Assembly: GCF_015461845.1 (NCBI RefSeq)
Contig: NZ_JACOPW010000002.1
Span: forward strand, 682,001-746,000
DNA from: Pseudomonas mucoides
Lineage (GTDB): Bacteria > Pseudomonadota > Gammaproteobacteria > Pseudomonadales > Pseudomonadaceae
DNA: 64,000 nucleotides
Direction: 5' to 3'
Below are positions 41,004 through 51,100 of the stretch, piece after piece. The translations under genes and the position numbers were made by a program. The notes beneath the pieces were generated by a model that saw only the letters and a program-made list of their open reading frames with translations, did no database searches and was not told the origin of the DNA. The stretch's first letter is position 1. Every line of letters starts with the position of its first letter.

Positions 41004-43019
41004 TCAATGAACGGTGCCGAGCTTCTGTTCTTGCAGCAGCAAGACCTCGTCGCATTTGGGGCAGAACTCATGCTCGCCATCGAGGTAGCCGTGCACCGGG
41101 CAGATGGAGAACGTCGGGGTCACGGTCAGGTACGGCAGGCGGAAGCGGCCAAGGGCTTTGCGCACCAGTTGCTTGCACGCCTCGGTCGAGGAAATCCGCT
41201 CGGCCATGTACAGATGCAAGACGGTGCCGCCGGTGTATTTGCATTGCAGTTCGTCTTGAAGCTCCAGGGCCTCAAAGGGATCTTCGGTGTAGCCCACGGG
41301 GAGTTGGGAAGAGTTGGTGTAATACGGCGCTTGCACGCTGCCAGCCTGGAGAATGCCGGGGTAACGCTTGAGGTCTTCCTTGGCGAAGCGGTAAGTCGTG
41401 CCCTCGGCCGGCGTCGCTTCCAGGTTGTACATATGGCCGGTTTCCTCTTGGAAACGCAGCAACGTGGCGCGCACATGATCGAGCATGTTCAGGGCAAACT
41501 GCCGGCCATGCTCGGTGTGCATGCCCTCCTCGTCGCCGGTGAAATTGCGCAGCATTTCATGCATGCCGTTGAGGCCGATGGTCGAGAAATGGTTGCGCAG
41601 GGTTCCGAGGTAGCGCTTGGTGTACGGGTACAAACCGGCATCCATGTGGTGCTGAATCACCTTGCGCTTGACCTCCAGGCTTTCCATCGCCAGTTCCATC
41701 AGTGTGTCCAGGCGCTGCAATAATCCACTGGTGTCACCCTTGAACACATAGCCCAGCCGTGCGCAGTTGATGGTGACAACGCCGAGCGATCCGGTCTGTT
41801 CCGCTGAGCCGAACAAGCCGCCGCCACGCTTGAGCAACTCGCGCACATCCAGCTGCAAACGGCAGCACATTGAACGCACCTGATTGGGTTGCAGGTCAGA
41901 ATTGAGGAAGTTCTGGAAATACGGCAGGCCGTACCGCGCGGTCATCTCGAACAGACGATCGGCGTTTTCACTGTCCCACGGAAAGTCATGGGTGATGTTG
42001 TAGGTCGGGATCGGAAAGGTGAACACCCGCCCTTTCGCGTCGCCGGCCTGCATCACTTCGATGTAAGCGCGGTTGAGCAGCTCCATTTCGGCTTGCAGGT
42101 CACCATAGGCAAACGGCATTTCTTCACCGCCGATGACGGGTATTTGCTCACGCAAATCCTGGGGGCACACCCAGTCGAAGGTCAGGTTGGTAAATGGCGT
42201 CTGCGTGCCCCAGCGTGACGGTACATTGAGGTTGTAGATGAACTCCTGGATCGCCTGGCGAACTTCCTGAAAACTCAATTGATCCTTGCGCACATAGGGC
42301 GCCAGATAGGTGTCGAACGAGCTGAACGCCTGGGCGCCGGCCCATTCGTTTTGCAGGGTGCCGAGAAAATTCACCATCTGCCCCAAGGCACTGCTCAAGT
42401 GCTTTGGCGGACCGGCTTCAACACGCCCCGGCACACCGTTGAGCCCTTCGTGCAACAGGGTGCGCAGCGACCAGCCGGCGCAGTAACCGGCGAGCATGTC
42501 GAGGTCGTGCACATGCAAATCCGCCTCGCGGTGGGCCTGGCCTATGGCCTCGCTGTACACCTCGTCCAGCCAGTAGTTGGCAGTGACCTTGCCCGACACA
42601 TTCAACACCAGACCGCCCAGTGAATACCCCTGATTGGCGTTGGCCTGGACCCGCCAGTCTTCACGGTCCAGGTATTCGTTCATCGAAGTCGCCACCTCGA
42701 CCATGGTCCGGCGGTCGCGGCGCAAGCGCCCGTGCTGTTCGCGGTAGACGATGTAGGCGCGCATGGCGAGGAAAAAACCGGCGTCCATCAACACCCGTTC
42801 AACACGGTCCTGGATTTGCTCGACATGGAGTCTTGGCAAACCTTCGAGCCTGGCCAATACCGCGTTCAGCAAGCCTTCAACCTCAACCTCGCCGTACTCC
42901 CCCGTCGCCTTGCCGGCGGCGATCAATGCCTGACGGATTTTGTCGGCATCGAAGGCGACCTGACTGCCATCGCGTTTGTGCAAGCGGTTACATCCTACTG
43001 CGATCAGCGTGCTCTGCAT
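41004..43019 (-). CDS. nrdD: Class III anaerobic ribonucleoside-triphosphate reductase, large part
   Basis: 671 residues. N-terminal ATP-cone (GSQVAFDADKIRQAL), then the glycyl-radical enzyme barrel with the thiyl cysteine in SMCCRLQLD, and a C-terminal zinc-site half (ICPVHGYL, FCPKCD). It ends without the RVxGY loop, which lies on the next gene. GGAGG precedes ATG 43019, and a perfect Anr-type box lies about 93 bp upstream, fitting induction at low oxygen. Confidence 0.92.
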   Translation of the reverse strand: MQSTLIAVGCNRLHKRDGSQVAFDADKIRQALIAAGKATGEYGEVEVEGLLNAVLARLEGLPRLHVEQIQDRVERVLMDAGFFLAMRAYIVYREQHGRLRRDRRTMVEVATSMNEYLDREDWRVQANANQGYSLGGLVLNVSGKVTANYWLDEVYSEAIGQAHREADLHVHDLDMLAGYCAGWSLRTLLHEGLNGVPGRVEAGPPKHLSSALGQMVNFLGTLQNEWAGAQAFSSFDTYLAPYVRKDQLSFQEVRQAIQEFIYNLNVPSRWGTQTPFTNLTFDWVCPQDLREQIPVIGGEEMPFAYGDLQAEMELLNRAYIEVMQAGDAKGRVFTFPIPTYNITHDFPWDSENADRLFEMTARYGLPYFQNFLNSDLQPNQVRSMCCRLQLDVRELLKRGGGLFGSAEQTGSLGVVTINCARLGYVFKGDTSGLLQRLDTLMELAMESLEVKRKVIQHHMDAGLYPYTKRYLGTLRNHFSTIGLNGMHEMLRNFTGDEEGMHTEHGRQFALNMLDHVRATLLRFQEETGHMYNLEATPAEGTTYRFAKEDLKRYPGILQAGSVQAPYYTNSSQLPVGYTEDPFEALELQDELQCKYTGGTVLHLYMAERISSTEACKQLVRKALGRFRLPYLTVTPTFSICPVHGYLDGEHEFCPKCDEVLLLQEQKLGTVH

Positions 43020-43105
43020 TTGGCCTCCAGATACTACATATAGATGTTTACTGACAACAAAACACAACATGCAGTGAAGACTACGGACAAAGCGCTGATC
43101 TGCAA

Positions 43106-43119
43106 TTGATCGACATCAA
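43106..43119. promoter_or_regulatory. Perfect Anr/FNR-type box upstream of nrdD
   Basis: TTGAT-CGAC-ATCAA, centre 93 bp before the nrdD ATG; the predicted start is near 43071. Positioned for nrdD-nrdG expression. Confidence 0.75.
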
Positions 43120-43193
43120 GATTTTCCGGTGATTCTGTGACAAGCCCGCTCCCACATTGGGTTTTCGGTGTTTTAGGAACCGTGCAGGGCAAT

Positions 43194-44186
43194 TCAACCG
43201 CCACTCATGTTCATGAACCGTACAATCTGCACCTCCCCGTCGGGGCTGAAATCGTGGCGCAACGGCTTGCCGCGCAAGGCCTTCTGCACGGCATTGATCA
43301 CGGGCTGATCATCCAGCGGATAACGCCGCAGCAATCCTCTTAAATCCAGGGCATCGTCCTGCCCCAAACACAGCAACAGCTTCCCTTCAACGGTCATCCG
43401 TACCCGGTTGCAGCTGCCGCAGAAGTTGTGGCTGTTGGGTGAAATGAAGCCGATCCGGGTCTCGGGATGGCGTTCCAGACGCACATAGCGTGCCGGTCCG
43501 CCGCTGTTTTCGGTGCTGTCGAGTAACCGATGCTGGCTGGCGATCAGCGACCGAACCTCGTCGCTGGAACAAAACGATTCACCCCGGGAACGCCCGACAT
43601 CGCCCAAGGGCATTTCCTCGATGAAACTGATATCGATGCGCTGGTCGATGGCGTACTGCACCAACGCCGGGACTTCATCAACGTTGCGGCCCTTCATCAC
43701 CACGCAGTTGAGTTTGATCCGCTCGAACCCCGCGTCCCGTGCTGCCTCAATGCCGTTGAGCACTTGATCGAGATCGCCAATGCGGGTGATCGCGCGAAAC
43801 TTCTGCCCGTCCAGGCTATCGAGGCTGATGTTCATCCGCTTCACCCCGGCATCGACCAACGGCCGGGCCAGACGGCCCAGCTGCGAGCCGTTGCTGGTCA
43901 TCACCAGTTCGCGCAAACCGGGCAACGCGGCGATGTTGCGACAAAGTTCGACAATGCCCGGACGAATCAGCGGCTCGCCGCCGGTCAGGCGAATCTTGCG
44001 TACACCCAGGCCAACGAACAGCGTTGCCAAACGCTGCAACTCTTCAAGGGTGAGCACCTGCTGACGCGGCAGGAAGGTCATGTTTTTCGCCATGCAATAC
44101 ACACAGCGAAAATCACAGCGGTCCGTCACCGACATCCGCAGATAATCAATCTGCCGTCCAAAACCATCCTGCATTACAGCGTTCAT
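43194..44186 (-). CDS. moaA: GTP 3',8-cyclase (molybdenum cofactor biosynthesis)
   Basis: 330 residues. The N-terminal radical-SAM motif CDFRCVYC and LTGGEPLIR, the C-terminal second 4Fe-4S motif [13 protein letters not shown], and the essential terminal GG dipeptide are all present. It makes the first pterin intermediate of the Mo cofactor used by NarG. GGGAG precedes ATG 44186. Last gene of the narK1K2GHJI-PPIase-moaA run. Confidence 0.95.
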   Translation of the reverse strand: MNAVMQDGFGRQIDYLRMSVTDRCDFRCVYCMAKNMTFLPRQQVLTLEELQRLATLFVGLGVRKIRLTGGEPLIRPGIVELCRNIAALPGLRELVMTSNGSQLGRLARPLVDAGVKRMNISLDSLDGQKFRAITRIGDLDQVLNGIEAARDAGFERIKLNCVVMKGRNVDEVPALVQYAIDQRIDISFIEEMPLGDVGRSRGESFCSSDEVRSLIASQHRLLDSTENSGGPARYVRLERHPETRIGFISPNSHNFCGSCNRVRMTVEGKLLLCLGQDDALDLRGLLRRYPLDDQPVINAVQKALRGKPLRHDFSPDGEVQIVRFMNMSGG

Positions 44187-44211
44187 CACATCTCCCGGTT
44201 TGCCCCGATGC

Positions 44212-45171
44212 TCACTGCACCAGCGGTGAGTCGGCGCCCTGCAAATGGATACCGCGAATATCCGCCGCACCGATCAGGGTTTGCAGGTATTGCACCAGGG
44301 CTTTTTGCCAGACGCCTTGCTGCAACTGCGTGCGGATCGCCGTCGACACCACTTCATAGGGCAACGGCATGCCTTCGATCCGCTGATCGACACTGACGAC
44401 ATGCCAGCCGTAGCGACTTTCCAGCGGTTTGCTGGCCAGGCCCGGTGCCAGAGTGAACAACTGACGTTCCAGTTCAGGCACGGTTTGGCCCTTACTGATC
44501 TGCCCCAAAGAACCACCCTGAGCCTTCGACGGGCAGGCCGAATATTTCACCGCCAGTTCGGCGAAAGTGCCGGGGAATTCATCCAGACGTTGCAGCAGGA
44601 TTTCCGCCTGAACATGCGCAAGGCTGCGCGCCTCGACATCGTCCGGCGCACATTCGAGCAGGATGTGCCGCACCGCCAGCAACGGAGCACTGTGGAAGCG
44701 CCCGCGATTGTTTTCGTAGTAACGCAGACTCGACTCCTCGTCGCACTGCGGCACTTTCACCTCACGTTCGAGCAACAAGCAAGTGGCCGCTTCTTCTTCG
44801 TTCTCGCCAGCACCGATCTCCAACGACACGCCGAGCTCAGCAATGCGTTGCTGCAACAACTCGCGGATCACCAGCGCCCGGGCGGCCAGATACACCGCCT
44901 CCTCACGGCTTTCGGCCGGGTGATATTGCAGCTCCTGGGCCATCGCTTCCGGCGTGATCGACACCTCGTTGACGCTGATGATCGGCCACTCCTGTTCACT
45001 GCTGGCGATCAACTGCGCCGGGGCGTCATCGGCCCCTGCGGGCTCAACCGGCAGCGCTTCGAACTGCGCCTCTGCGACCGGCGCCATGTCGAGAACGGCC
45101 TCCGCTTTTTTTGAAGAACCGCAGCCACCGCTGCCCCCATTACCGCCACCACATCCGCATCCACCTGACAT
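44212..45171 (-). CDS. Parvulin-type peptidyl-prolyl isomerase of the nar operon
   Basis: 319 residues. The start is [13 protein letters not shown] and continues Gly/Cys-rich to about 20, an unusual low-complexity N-terminus. A rotamase domain lies at about 165-270 ([39 protein letters not shown]). No signal peptide, so cytoplasmic, unlike SurA/PpiD. It lies between narI and moaA, as in P. aeruginosa, and may help fold NarGH or its cofactor insertion (inference). Confidence 0.85.
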   Translation of the reverse strand: MSGGCGCGGGNGGSGGCGSSKKAEAVLDMAPVAEAQFEALPVEPAGADDAPAQLIASSEQEWPIISVNEVSITPEAMAQELQYHPAESREEAVYLAARALVIRELLQQRIAELGVSLEIGAGENEEEAATCLLLEREVKVPQCDEESSLRYYENNRGRFHSAPLLAVRHILLECAPDDVEARSLAHVQAEILLQRLDEFPGTFAELAVKYSACPSKAQGGSLGQISKGQTVPELERQLFTLAPGLASKPLESRYGWHVVSVDQRIEGMPLPYEVVSTAIRTQLQQGVWQKALVQYLQTLIGAADIRGIHLQGADSPLVQ

Positions 45172-45181
45172 GATTGTCTCC

Positions 45182-45862
45182 TCAGTACTTCTGACGAACG
45201 ATTTGATAACGACGCCCCAGGTACCAGATCGGTGCGCTGATCATGTGTACGAGACGGGTGAAGGGGAACAGCACAAACAGAGTCAAACCGAGAAACACAT
45301 GCAGCTTGTAGATCAGCCCGACCGGCGCGATGGCCGCCGCTGCTTCCACCGGACGCAACAACACGGTGTTCTGCGCCCAATCGGCGAGCATCACCATCAC
45401 CGAGCCGTCCATGTGCGCGGTGGACGCAACGATCGTCAGCAGCCCCAGCAGCAACTGCGCCAGCAGCACCAGCAGAATCAGAATGTCCGAGGGGCTGGAC
45501 GTGGCGCGGACCCGTGGATCGGTCAGCCGCCGATTGACCAGCATCAGCAAGCCAATCAGGCACAACAGACCAAAGAAGCCACCGGACACCATCGCCAGCA
45601 ACTGCTTGTTCTCAGTGCTGATCACGTGGTGATAAACCGACGCCGGGGTCAGCAGGCCGACAAAGTGTCCGGCCAGTACGAACAACACACCGATGTGGAA
45701 GAAGTTGCTCGCCACGCGCATGCCGCGCTGATTGAGCATCTGGCTCGAGCCGGCCTTCCAGGTGTACTGCGACAGATCGAAGCGCGCCCAGCTGCCAATC
45801 AGACAAATCGCCAGGGCGACGTAGGGATAGACCCCGAACAACAACAGGTTCCATTTAGACAT
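45182..45862 (-). CDS. narI: Respiratory nitrate reductase gamma subunit (cytochrome b)
   Basis: 226 residues, five membrane helices with histidines that hold two b hemes (for example NFFHIGVLFVLAGHFVG and LHVFLGLTLFVLFPFTRLVH). It oxidises quinol and passes electrons to NarH. Overlaps narJ by 8 bp. Confidence 0.95.
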   Translation of the reverse strand: MSKWNLLLFGVYPYVALAICLIGSWARFDLSQYTWKAGSSQMLNQRGMRVASNFFHIGVLFVLAGHFVGLLTPASVYHHVISTENKQLLAMVSGGFFGLLCLIGLLMLVNRRLTDPRVRATSSPSDILILLVLLAQLLLGLLTIVASTAHMDGSVMVMLADWAQNTVLLRPVEAAAAIAPVGLIYKLHVFLGLTLFVLFPFTRLVHMISAPIWYLGRRYQIVRQKY

Positions 45863-46610
45863 TGCCTACCTCCTCGGCCGGCACGACGGCCAACCCTTCA
45901 TGCTGAAAATCCACCCAGTGCAACGGCACCGCGCTTTCTTCCCGGGCCTTGCCCGGTGCGCTTGGCAGTCCACTGCAACGGTCCTGCTGTTCGGCCTGGA
46001 GAAAGTCCACGGCCTCCTCTTCCCAGATCTTGTCGAGGGCTTCCAGGGAGTCGTCGCGCGGCTCCGCCGCGACCTGCTCGCGCAGGTCGGCGACCGCTTG
46101 ATGCGGCTCGGCCCCGGCGATTTGCAGCAGCGCGCGGAAGCAGCTGGCATAGGCACTTTCGCGCTCTTCCAGACGCGCCGCGAGCAAGGCCAGCAAGTGC
46201 GACACATCCGCCAGGCCCTCGCGGGCCTCGATGTCTTCGCGGGTGGACAGGAACTCCAGGTACAGCGGGATGTAATCGGGCAGCTCTTTGACACCGATGG
46301 CAAACCCGGCTTCTTCGTATTGCGCCATCATGTCGACCATCGCCTGGCCACGGTCGCGGGATTCGCCATGCACATGCTCGAACAAGAGCAGCGACAGCGA
46401 GCGACCTCGACCGAACAGCGCACCGTAGTGCTCCTGCCCATCCATCAGGTCATTGGCGCAGATCAACTCCAACAATTCGAACAACGCGCCGCGTTGCTTG
46501 GGGCTGATTTCCCGTGACTGGATGATCGCTTGCTCGAGTTCGTCGCGACCGCCAATCAGTGTCTCGGTCGGGTAATCGAGCAGCAGCGAAATCACTTTGA
46601 GAATTTGCAT
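45855..46610 (-). CDS. narJ: Nitrate reductase assembly chaperone NarJ
   Basis: 251 residues, helical TorD/NarJ fold (LLLDYPTE, HVHGESRDRGQAMVDM, ELPDYIPLYLEFLS). ATG 46610 is preferred: GGAGGA sits 6 bases before it, within the narH end. Needed for Mo cofactor insertion into NarG. Confidence 0.93.
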   Translation of the reverse strand: MQILKVISLLLDYPTETLIGGRDELEQAIIQSREISPKQRGALFELLELICANDLMDGQEHYGALFGRGRSLSLLLFEHVHGESRDRGQAMVDMMAQYEEAGFAIGVKELPDYIPLYLEFLSTREDIEAREGLADVSHLLALLAARLEERESAYASCFRALLQIAGAEPHQAVADLREQVAAEPRDDSLEALDKIWEEEAVDFLQAEQQDRCSGLPSAPGKAREESAVPLHWVDFQHEGLAVVPAEEVGNV

Positions 46611-46612
46611 GC

Positions 46613-48151
46613 TCATTCCTCCCACAACTGGACGGTTTTCAGGATGTCGCGGCGGTTGGCTTTCTTCGCACCGAACATGTTGGTGTCGGAACTGCCGCTG
46701 CAGCCGCTGCCAAAGCTGAAACCGCAACCGGAGCGCTCGGCAAAGGCGTCACTCATCGCGTCTTCACGGTGGGCGCTCGGTACCACGAAACGGTCTTCGT
46801 AGTTGGCGATCGCCAGGTAGCGATACATCTCTTCGACCTGGGCCACGCTCAGGCCGACATCCGCCAGCACCTGCAGGTCCTGCACGCCGTCGACTTGCTC
46901 GGAACGTTTGTAGGCGCGCATCGCCAGCAAGCGTTTAAGCGCACGCTTGACCGGTTTTTCATCACCCGCCGTCAGCAAGTTCGCCAGGTACTTCAGGGGA
47001 ATACGCAGGCTGTCGACATCCGGGATCACCCCGTTCATGCCGACGGTGCCGGCGGTCGCGGCGTTCTGGATCGGCGACAGCGGTGGTACGTACCAAACCA
47101 TCGGCAAGGTGCGGTATTCCGGGTGCAGCGGCAGAGCGAGTTTCCAGTCCACGGCCATTTTGTAGACTGGCGAACGCTGAGCGGAATCGATCACCGATTG
47201 CGGTACGCCATCGGCCAGGGCCTGACGAATCACTGCCGGATCGTTCGGATCGAGGAATATCTCCAGTTGTTTCTCGTACAGGTCCTGCTCATTGGCGGTG
47301 CTCGCCACTTCGCTGATGCGGTCGGCGTCATACAGCAGCACGCCGAGGTAGCGGATGCGCCCGACGCAGGTTTCCGCGCAAACGGTCGGCATCCCCGCTT
47401 CGATACGCGGGTAGCAGAAGATGCATTTCTCGGACTTACCGCTTTTCCAGTTGAAATAGATCTTCTTGTACGGGCAGCCGCTGATGCACATCCGCCAGCC
47501 CCGGCATTTTTCCTGGTCGATCAGGACGATGCCGTCTTCTTCTCGCTTGTAGATCGCACCGCTCGGGCACGACGCCGCGCACGTCGGGTTGAGGCAGTGC
47601 TCGCACAAACGCGGCAAATACATCATGAACGTGTTTTCGTACTCGCCGTAAATGTCCGCCTGAATCTTGTCGAAGTTCTTGTCCTTGCGACGTTTGGCGA
47701 ATTCGGTGCCGAGGATTTCTTCCCAGTTCGGACCCCACTCGATTTTTTCCATGCGCTTGCCGGAGATCAGCGAACGCGGACGCGCGGTGGGCTGATGCTC
47801 GCCCAGTGGCGCGGTGTGCAAGTGCTGGTAATCGAAGTCGAACGGCTCGTAGTAGTCGTCGAGGCTCGGCAGGTCCGGGTTGGCGAAAATGTTTGCCAGC
47901 ACGCGGAATTTACCGCCAATACGCGGGTTGATCGTGCCGTTGGCATTGCGGATCCAGCCGCCCTTCCACTTGTCCTGGTTTTCCCATTCTTTCGGGTAGC
48001 CGATCCCGGGTTTCGATTCGACGTTGTTGAACCAGGCGTATTCCATGCCTTCGCGGCTGGTCCAGACGTTTTTGCAGGTGATCGAACAGGTGTGGCAACC
48101 GATGCATTTGTCCAGGTTCAGAACCATGCCGATTTGTGAGCGAATCTTCAT
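46613..48151 (-). CDS. narH: Respiratory nitrate reductase beta subunit (iron-sulfur)
   Basis: 512 residues with four cysteine clusters: CIGCHTCSITC, CEHCLNPTCAASC, CRGWRMCISGC (the Trp version that gives a 3Fe-4S cluster) and CIFCYPRIEAG. The C-terminus is Gly/Cys/Ser-rich (SGCGFSFGSGCSGSS). GAGGAG precedes ATG 48151, 1-2 bases after the narG stop. Confidence 0.95.
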   Translation of the reverse strand: MKIRSQIGMVLNLDKCIGCHTCSITCKNVWTSREGMEYAWFNNVESKPGIGYPKEWENQDKWKGGWIRNANGTINPRIGGKFRVLANIFANPDLPSLDDYYEPFDFDYQHLHTAPLGEHQPTARPRSLISGKRMEKIEWGPNWEEILGTEFAKRRKDKNFDKIQADIYGEYENTFMMYLPRLCEHCLNPTCAASCPSGAIYKREEDGIVLIDQEKCRGWRMCISGCPYKKIYFNWKSGKSEKCIFCYPRIEAGMPTVCAETCVGRIRYLGVLLYDADRISEVASTANEQDLYEKQLEIFLDPNDPAVIRQALADGVPQSVIDSAQRSPVYKMAVDWKLALPLHPEYRTLPMVWYVPPLSPIQNAATAGTVGMNGVIPDVDSLRIPLKYLANLLTAGDEKPVKRALKRLLAMRAYKRSEQVDGVQDLQVLADVGLSVAQVEEMYRYLAIANYEDRFVVPSAHREDAMSDAFAERSGCGFSFGSGCSGSSDTNMFGAKKANRRDILKTVQLWEE

Positions 48152-48152
48152 C

Positions 48153-51100
48153 TCAGTTCTCCTCGATATCGGTCGGCAGGGGACGCGGCAGGTCATCGCC
48201 GGATGAACCATCGAGCCAGTCGACTTTGGACATTTTGCGTACCACGACGAATTCGTCGCGGTTGCAACCGACGGTGCCGTAATAGTTGAAACCGTAGGCC
48301 TGCTGGGCATAGCCGCCGATCATGTGGGTCGGCTTGAGCACAACGCGGGTGACCGAGTTGTGGTGCCCGCCACGGGTCTTGGTGGTTTCCGAACCGGGCA
48401 CGTTCACGATCCGTTCCTGTGCGTGATACATCATCACCATGCCGTCCTTGACGCGCTGGCTGACCACCGCCCGGGCGGTCAGCGCACCGTTGACGTTGAA
48501 GCACTCGATCCAGTCGTTGTCTTCAATGCCGGCGCGTTTCGCGTCGTTTTCCGAGAGCCAGACAATCGGCCCACCGCGGCTGAGGGTCAGCATCAGCAGG
48601 TTGTCGCTGTAGGTGCTGTGAATGCCCCATTTCTGGTGCGGGGTAATCCAGTTCAGGACGATTTCGATCTCGCCGTTGCTGCGCTTGCCTTTCACCCCTT
48701 CGATGGTGCGGGTGTTGACCGGCGGGCGATAACTCATCAGTTGCTCGCCGAACGCCTGCATCCACGGGTGATCCTGGTAGAACTGCTGGCGACCGGTGAT
48801 GGTGCGCCATGGGATCCCTTCGTGAACGTTGGTGTAGCCGGCGTTGTAGCTGACGTGATCGTCTTCGAGGCCCGACCAGGTCGGGCTGGAAATGATCTTG
48901 CGCGGCTGTGCCTGAATGTCGCGAAAACGAATCGCCTCGTGGGCCTTGGACAGCGCCAGGTGGCTGTGGTCGATGCCGGTGAATTCCGACAGCGCGGCCC
49001 AGGCCTTGACCGCCACCTGGCCGTTGGTTTCCGGCGCCAGGGACAGAATCACTTCAGCCGCATCGATGGCCGTGTCGATTTTTGGCCGACCCTGGCTGAT
49101 ACCGGCATCGCCTTCTTTGTGATTGAGTTCACCGAGGAATTTCACTTCGTCGTCGGTGTTCCAGTTGATGCCTTTGCCGCCGTTGCCGTTTTTCTCCAGC
49201 AATGGCCCGAGGGACGAGAACTGTTTGTAGATGTTCGGGTAGTCACGCTCCACCACGTGCAGATTCGGTGCGTTTTTGCCCGGCACCGGTGCCACGCCGT
49301 CGCTTTTCCAGTCGGTGCCGCCAAACGGTTGGGCCAGTTCGCCGACGCTGTCGTGCATCAGCGGGATGGTCACCAGATCCTTTTCAACGCCCAGGTGCCC
49401 TTCGGACATGCTGGAAAATGCCTTGGCGATGCCTTTGTAGATTTCCCAGTCGGAACGCGATTCCCACGCCGGGTCGATCGCTGCCGACAACGGGTGAATG
49501 AACGGGTGCATGTCCGAGGTGTTCATGTCGTCTTTTTCGTACCAGGTTGCGGTCGGCAACACGATGTCGGAATAGACGCAGGTCGAAGACATGCGGAAGT
49601 CCAGCGTAGTGACCAGATCAAGCTTGCCGATGGCGCCCTCGTCCACCCATTCGGCTTCTTCGGGTTTGCAATCGCCGACCTGGCCGATGTCTTCGTTCAT
49701 CACCCCGTTCTTGGTGCCCAGCAGGTACTTGAGCATGTACTCGTGGCCCTTGCCCGAGGAGCCCAGCAGGTTGGAACGCCAGATGAACATGTTGCGCGGG
49801 AAGTTGACCGGGCTGTCCGGCTGCTCGCAGGAGAAGCGCAGCGAACCGTCCTGCAACGACTTGACCACGTAGTCTTTCGGTTCCATGCCGGCCGCCGCCG
49901 CGTCACGGCAAATGTGCAAAGGGTTGGTGTTGAGTTGCGGTGCGCTGGGCAACCAGCCGGCGCGTTCGGCGCGGATGTTGTAGTCCAGGGCGTGCTCGGG
50001 GAATTTTGATTTATCGGCCAATGGCGAGAGCACGTCGTGCATGCTCATTTTCTCGTGACGCCATTGCGAGCTGTGGGCGTAGAAGAAGCTGGTGCCGTTC
50101 ATTTGGCGAGGCGGACGGTTCCAGTCCAGGCCGAATGCCAGTGGCAGCCAGCCGCATTGCGGACGCAGTTTTTCCTGGCCGACGTAGTGCGCCCAACCGC
50201 CACCGGTCTGGCCGACACACCCGCAGAGCATGAGCATGTTGATCAGCCCGCGGTAGTTCATGTCCATGTGGTACCAGTGATTCATCGCCGCGCCGACAAT
50301 GATCATCGAGCGCCCCTTGGTCTTGTCGGCGTTGTCGGCAAACTCACGGGCGATCTGGATGGCCTTCTCGCGGCTGACGCCGGTGATCTGCTCCTGCCAC
50401 GCCGGGGTGCCGGGCACCGAGGCGTCGTCGTAATCCTTGGCCACATTTTCGCCGCCGAGGCCGCGATCGATGGCCAGGTTGGCGGCCGACAGGTCGAACA
50501 CGGTGGCGACCTTGGCCACACTGCCGTCTGCCAACACCACGCTGTGTACCGGCACGCGGCGGTATTGCACGGCATCGCCGGCCACGTGCTGGAAGTGCTC
50601 GTGGGACTCGCCGGCAAAATACGGGAACGCCACTTCGGCGACGTCATCGCCAATCAGACTCAGTTTCAGATCGATCTCACGGCCTTCGCCACCTTCACGG
50701 AGAAGGATGTTCCACTTGCCCTTCTCGCCCCAGCGATAACCGATGGAACCCTGAGGCGAAACCAGTTCGCCGCTGACGTCGAGGGCGATGGTTTTCCATT
50801 CCGGGTTGTTTTCCTGGCCGAGGTTGTCGGTCAGGTCGCTGGCGCGCAGGAAACGGTCCGGCTGGTAACCGGCGCCCGGTGCCTTGTCGACCATTTGCTT
50901 GAGCAGCACCAGCACCGGCAAATCGGTGAAGCGCTTGGCGTAGTCAGTGAAATAAGCGCTCGGTTTGTCCAGGTGGAATTCTTTGAAGATCACATGGTTG
51001 AACGCCTGCGCCAGCGCCGCGTCAGTGCCTTGCTTAGGGTTCAGCCACAGGTCGGTGAGCTTGGCGACTTCCGAGTAATCCGGGGTGATCGCGACCGTCT

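Noticed and set aside
40804..41055. Simple frameshift at the end of nrdD
   Set aside because: The small gene has its own AAGGAG site and ATG, a 32-bp spacer from the nrdD stop, and an overlap with nrdG, which a recent frameshift would not produce.
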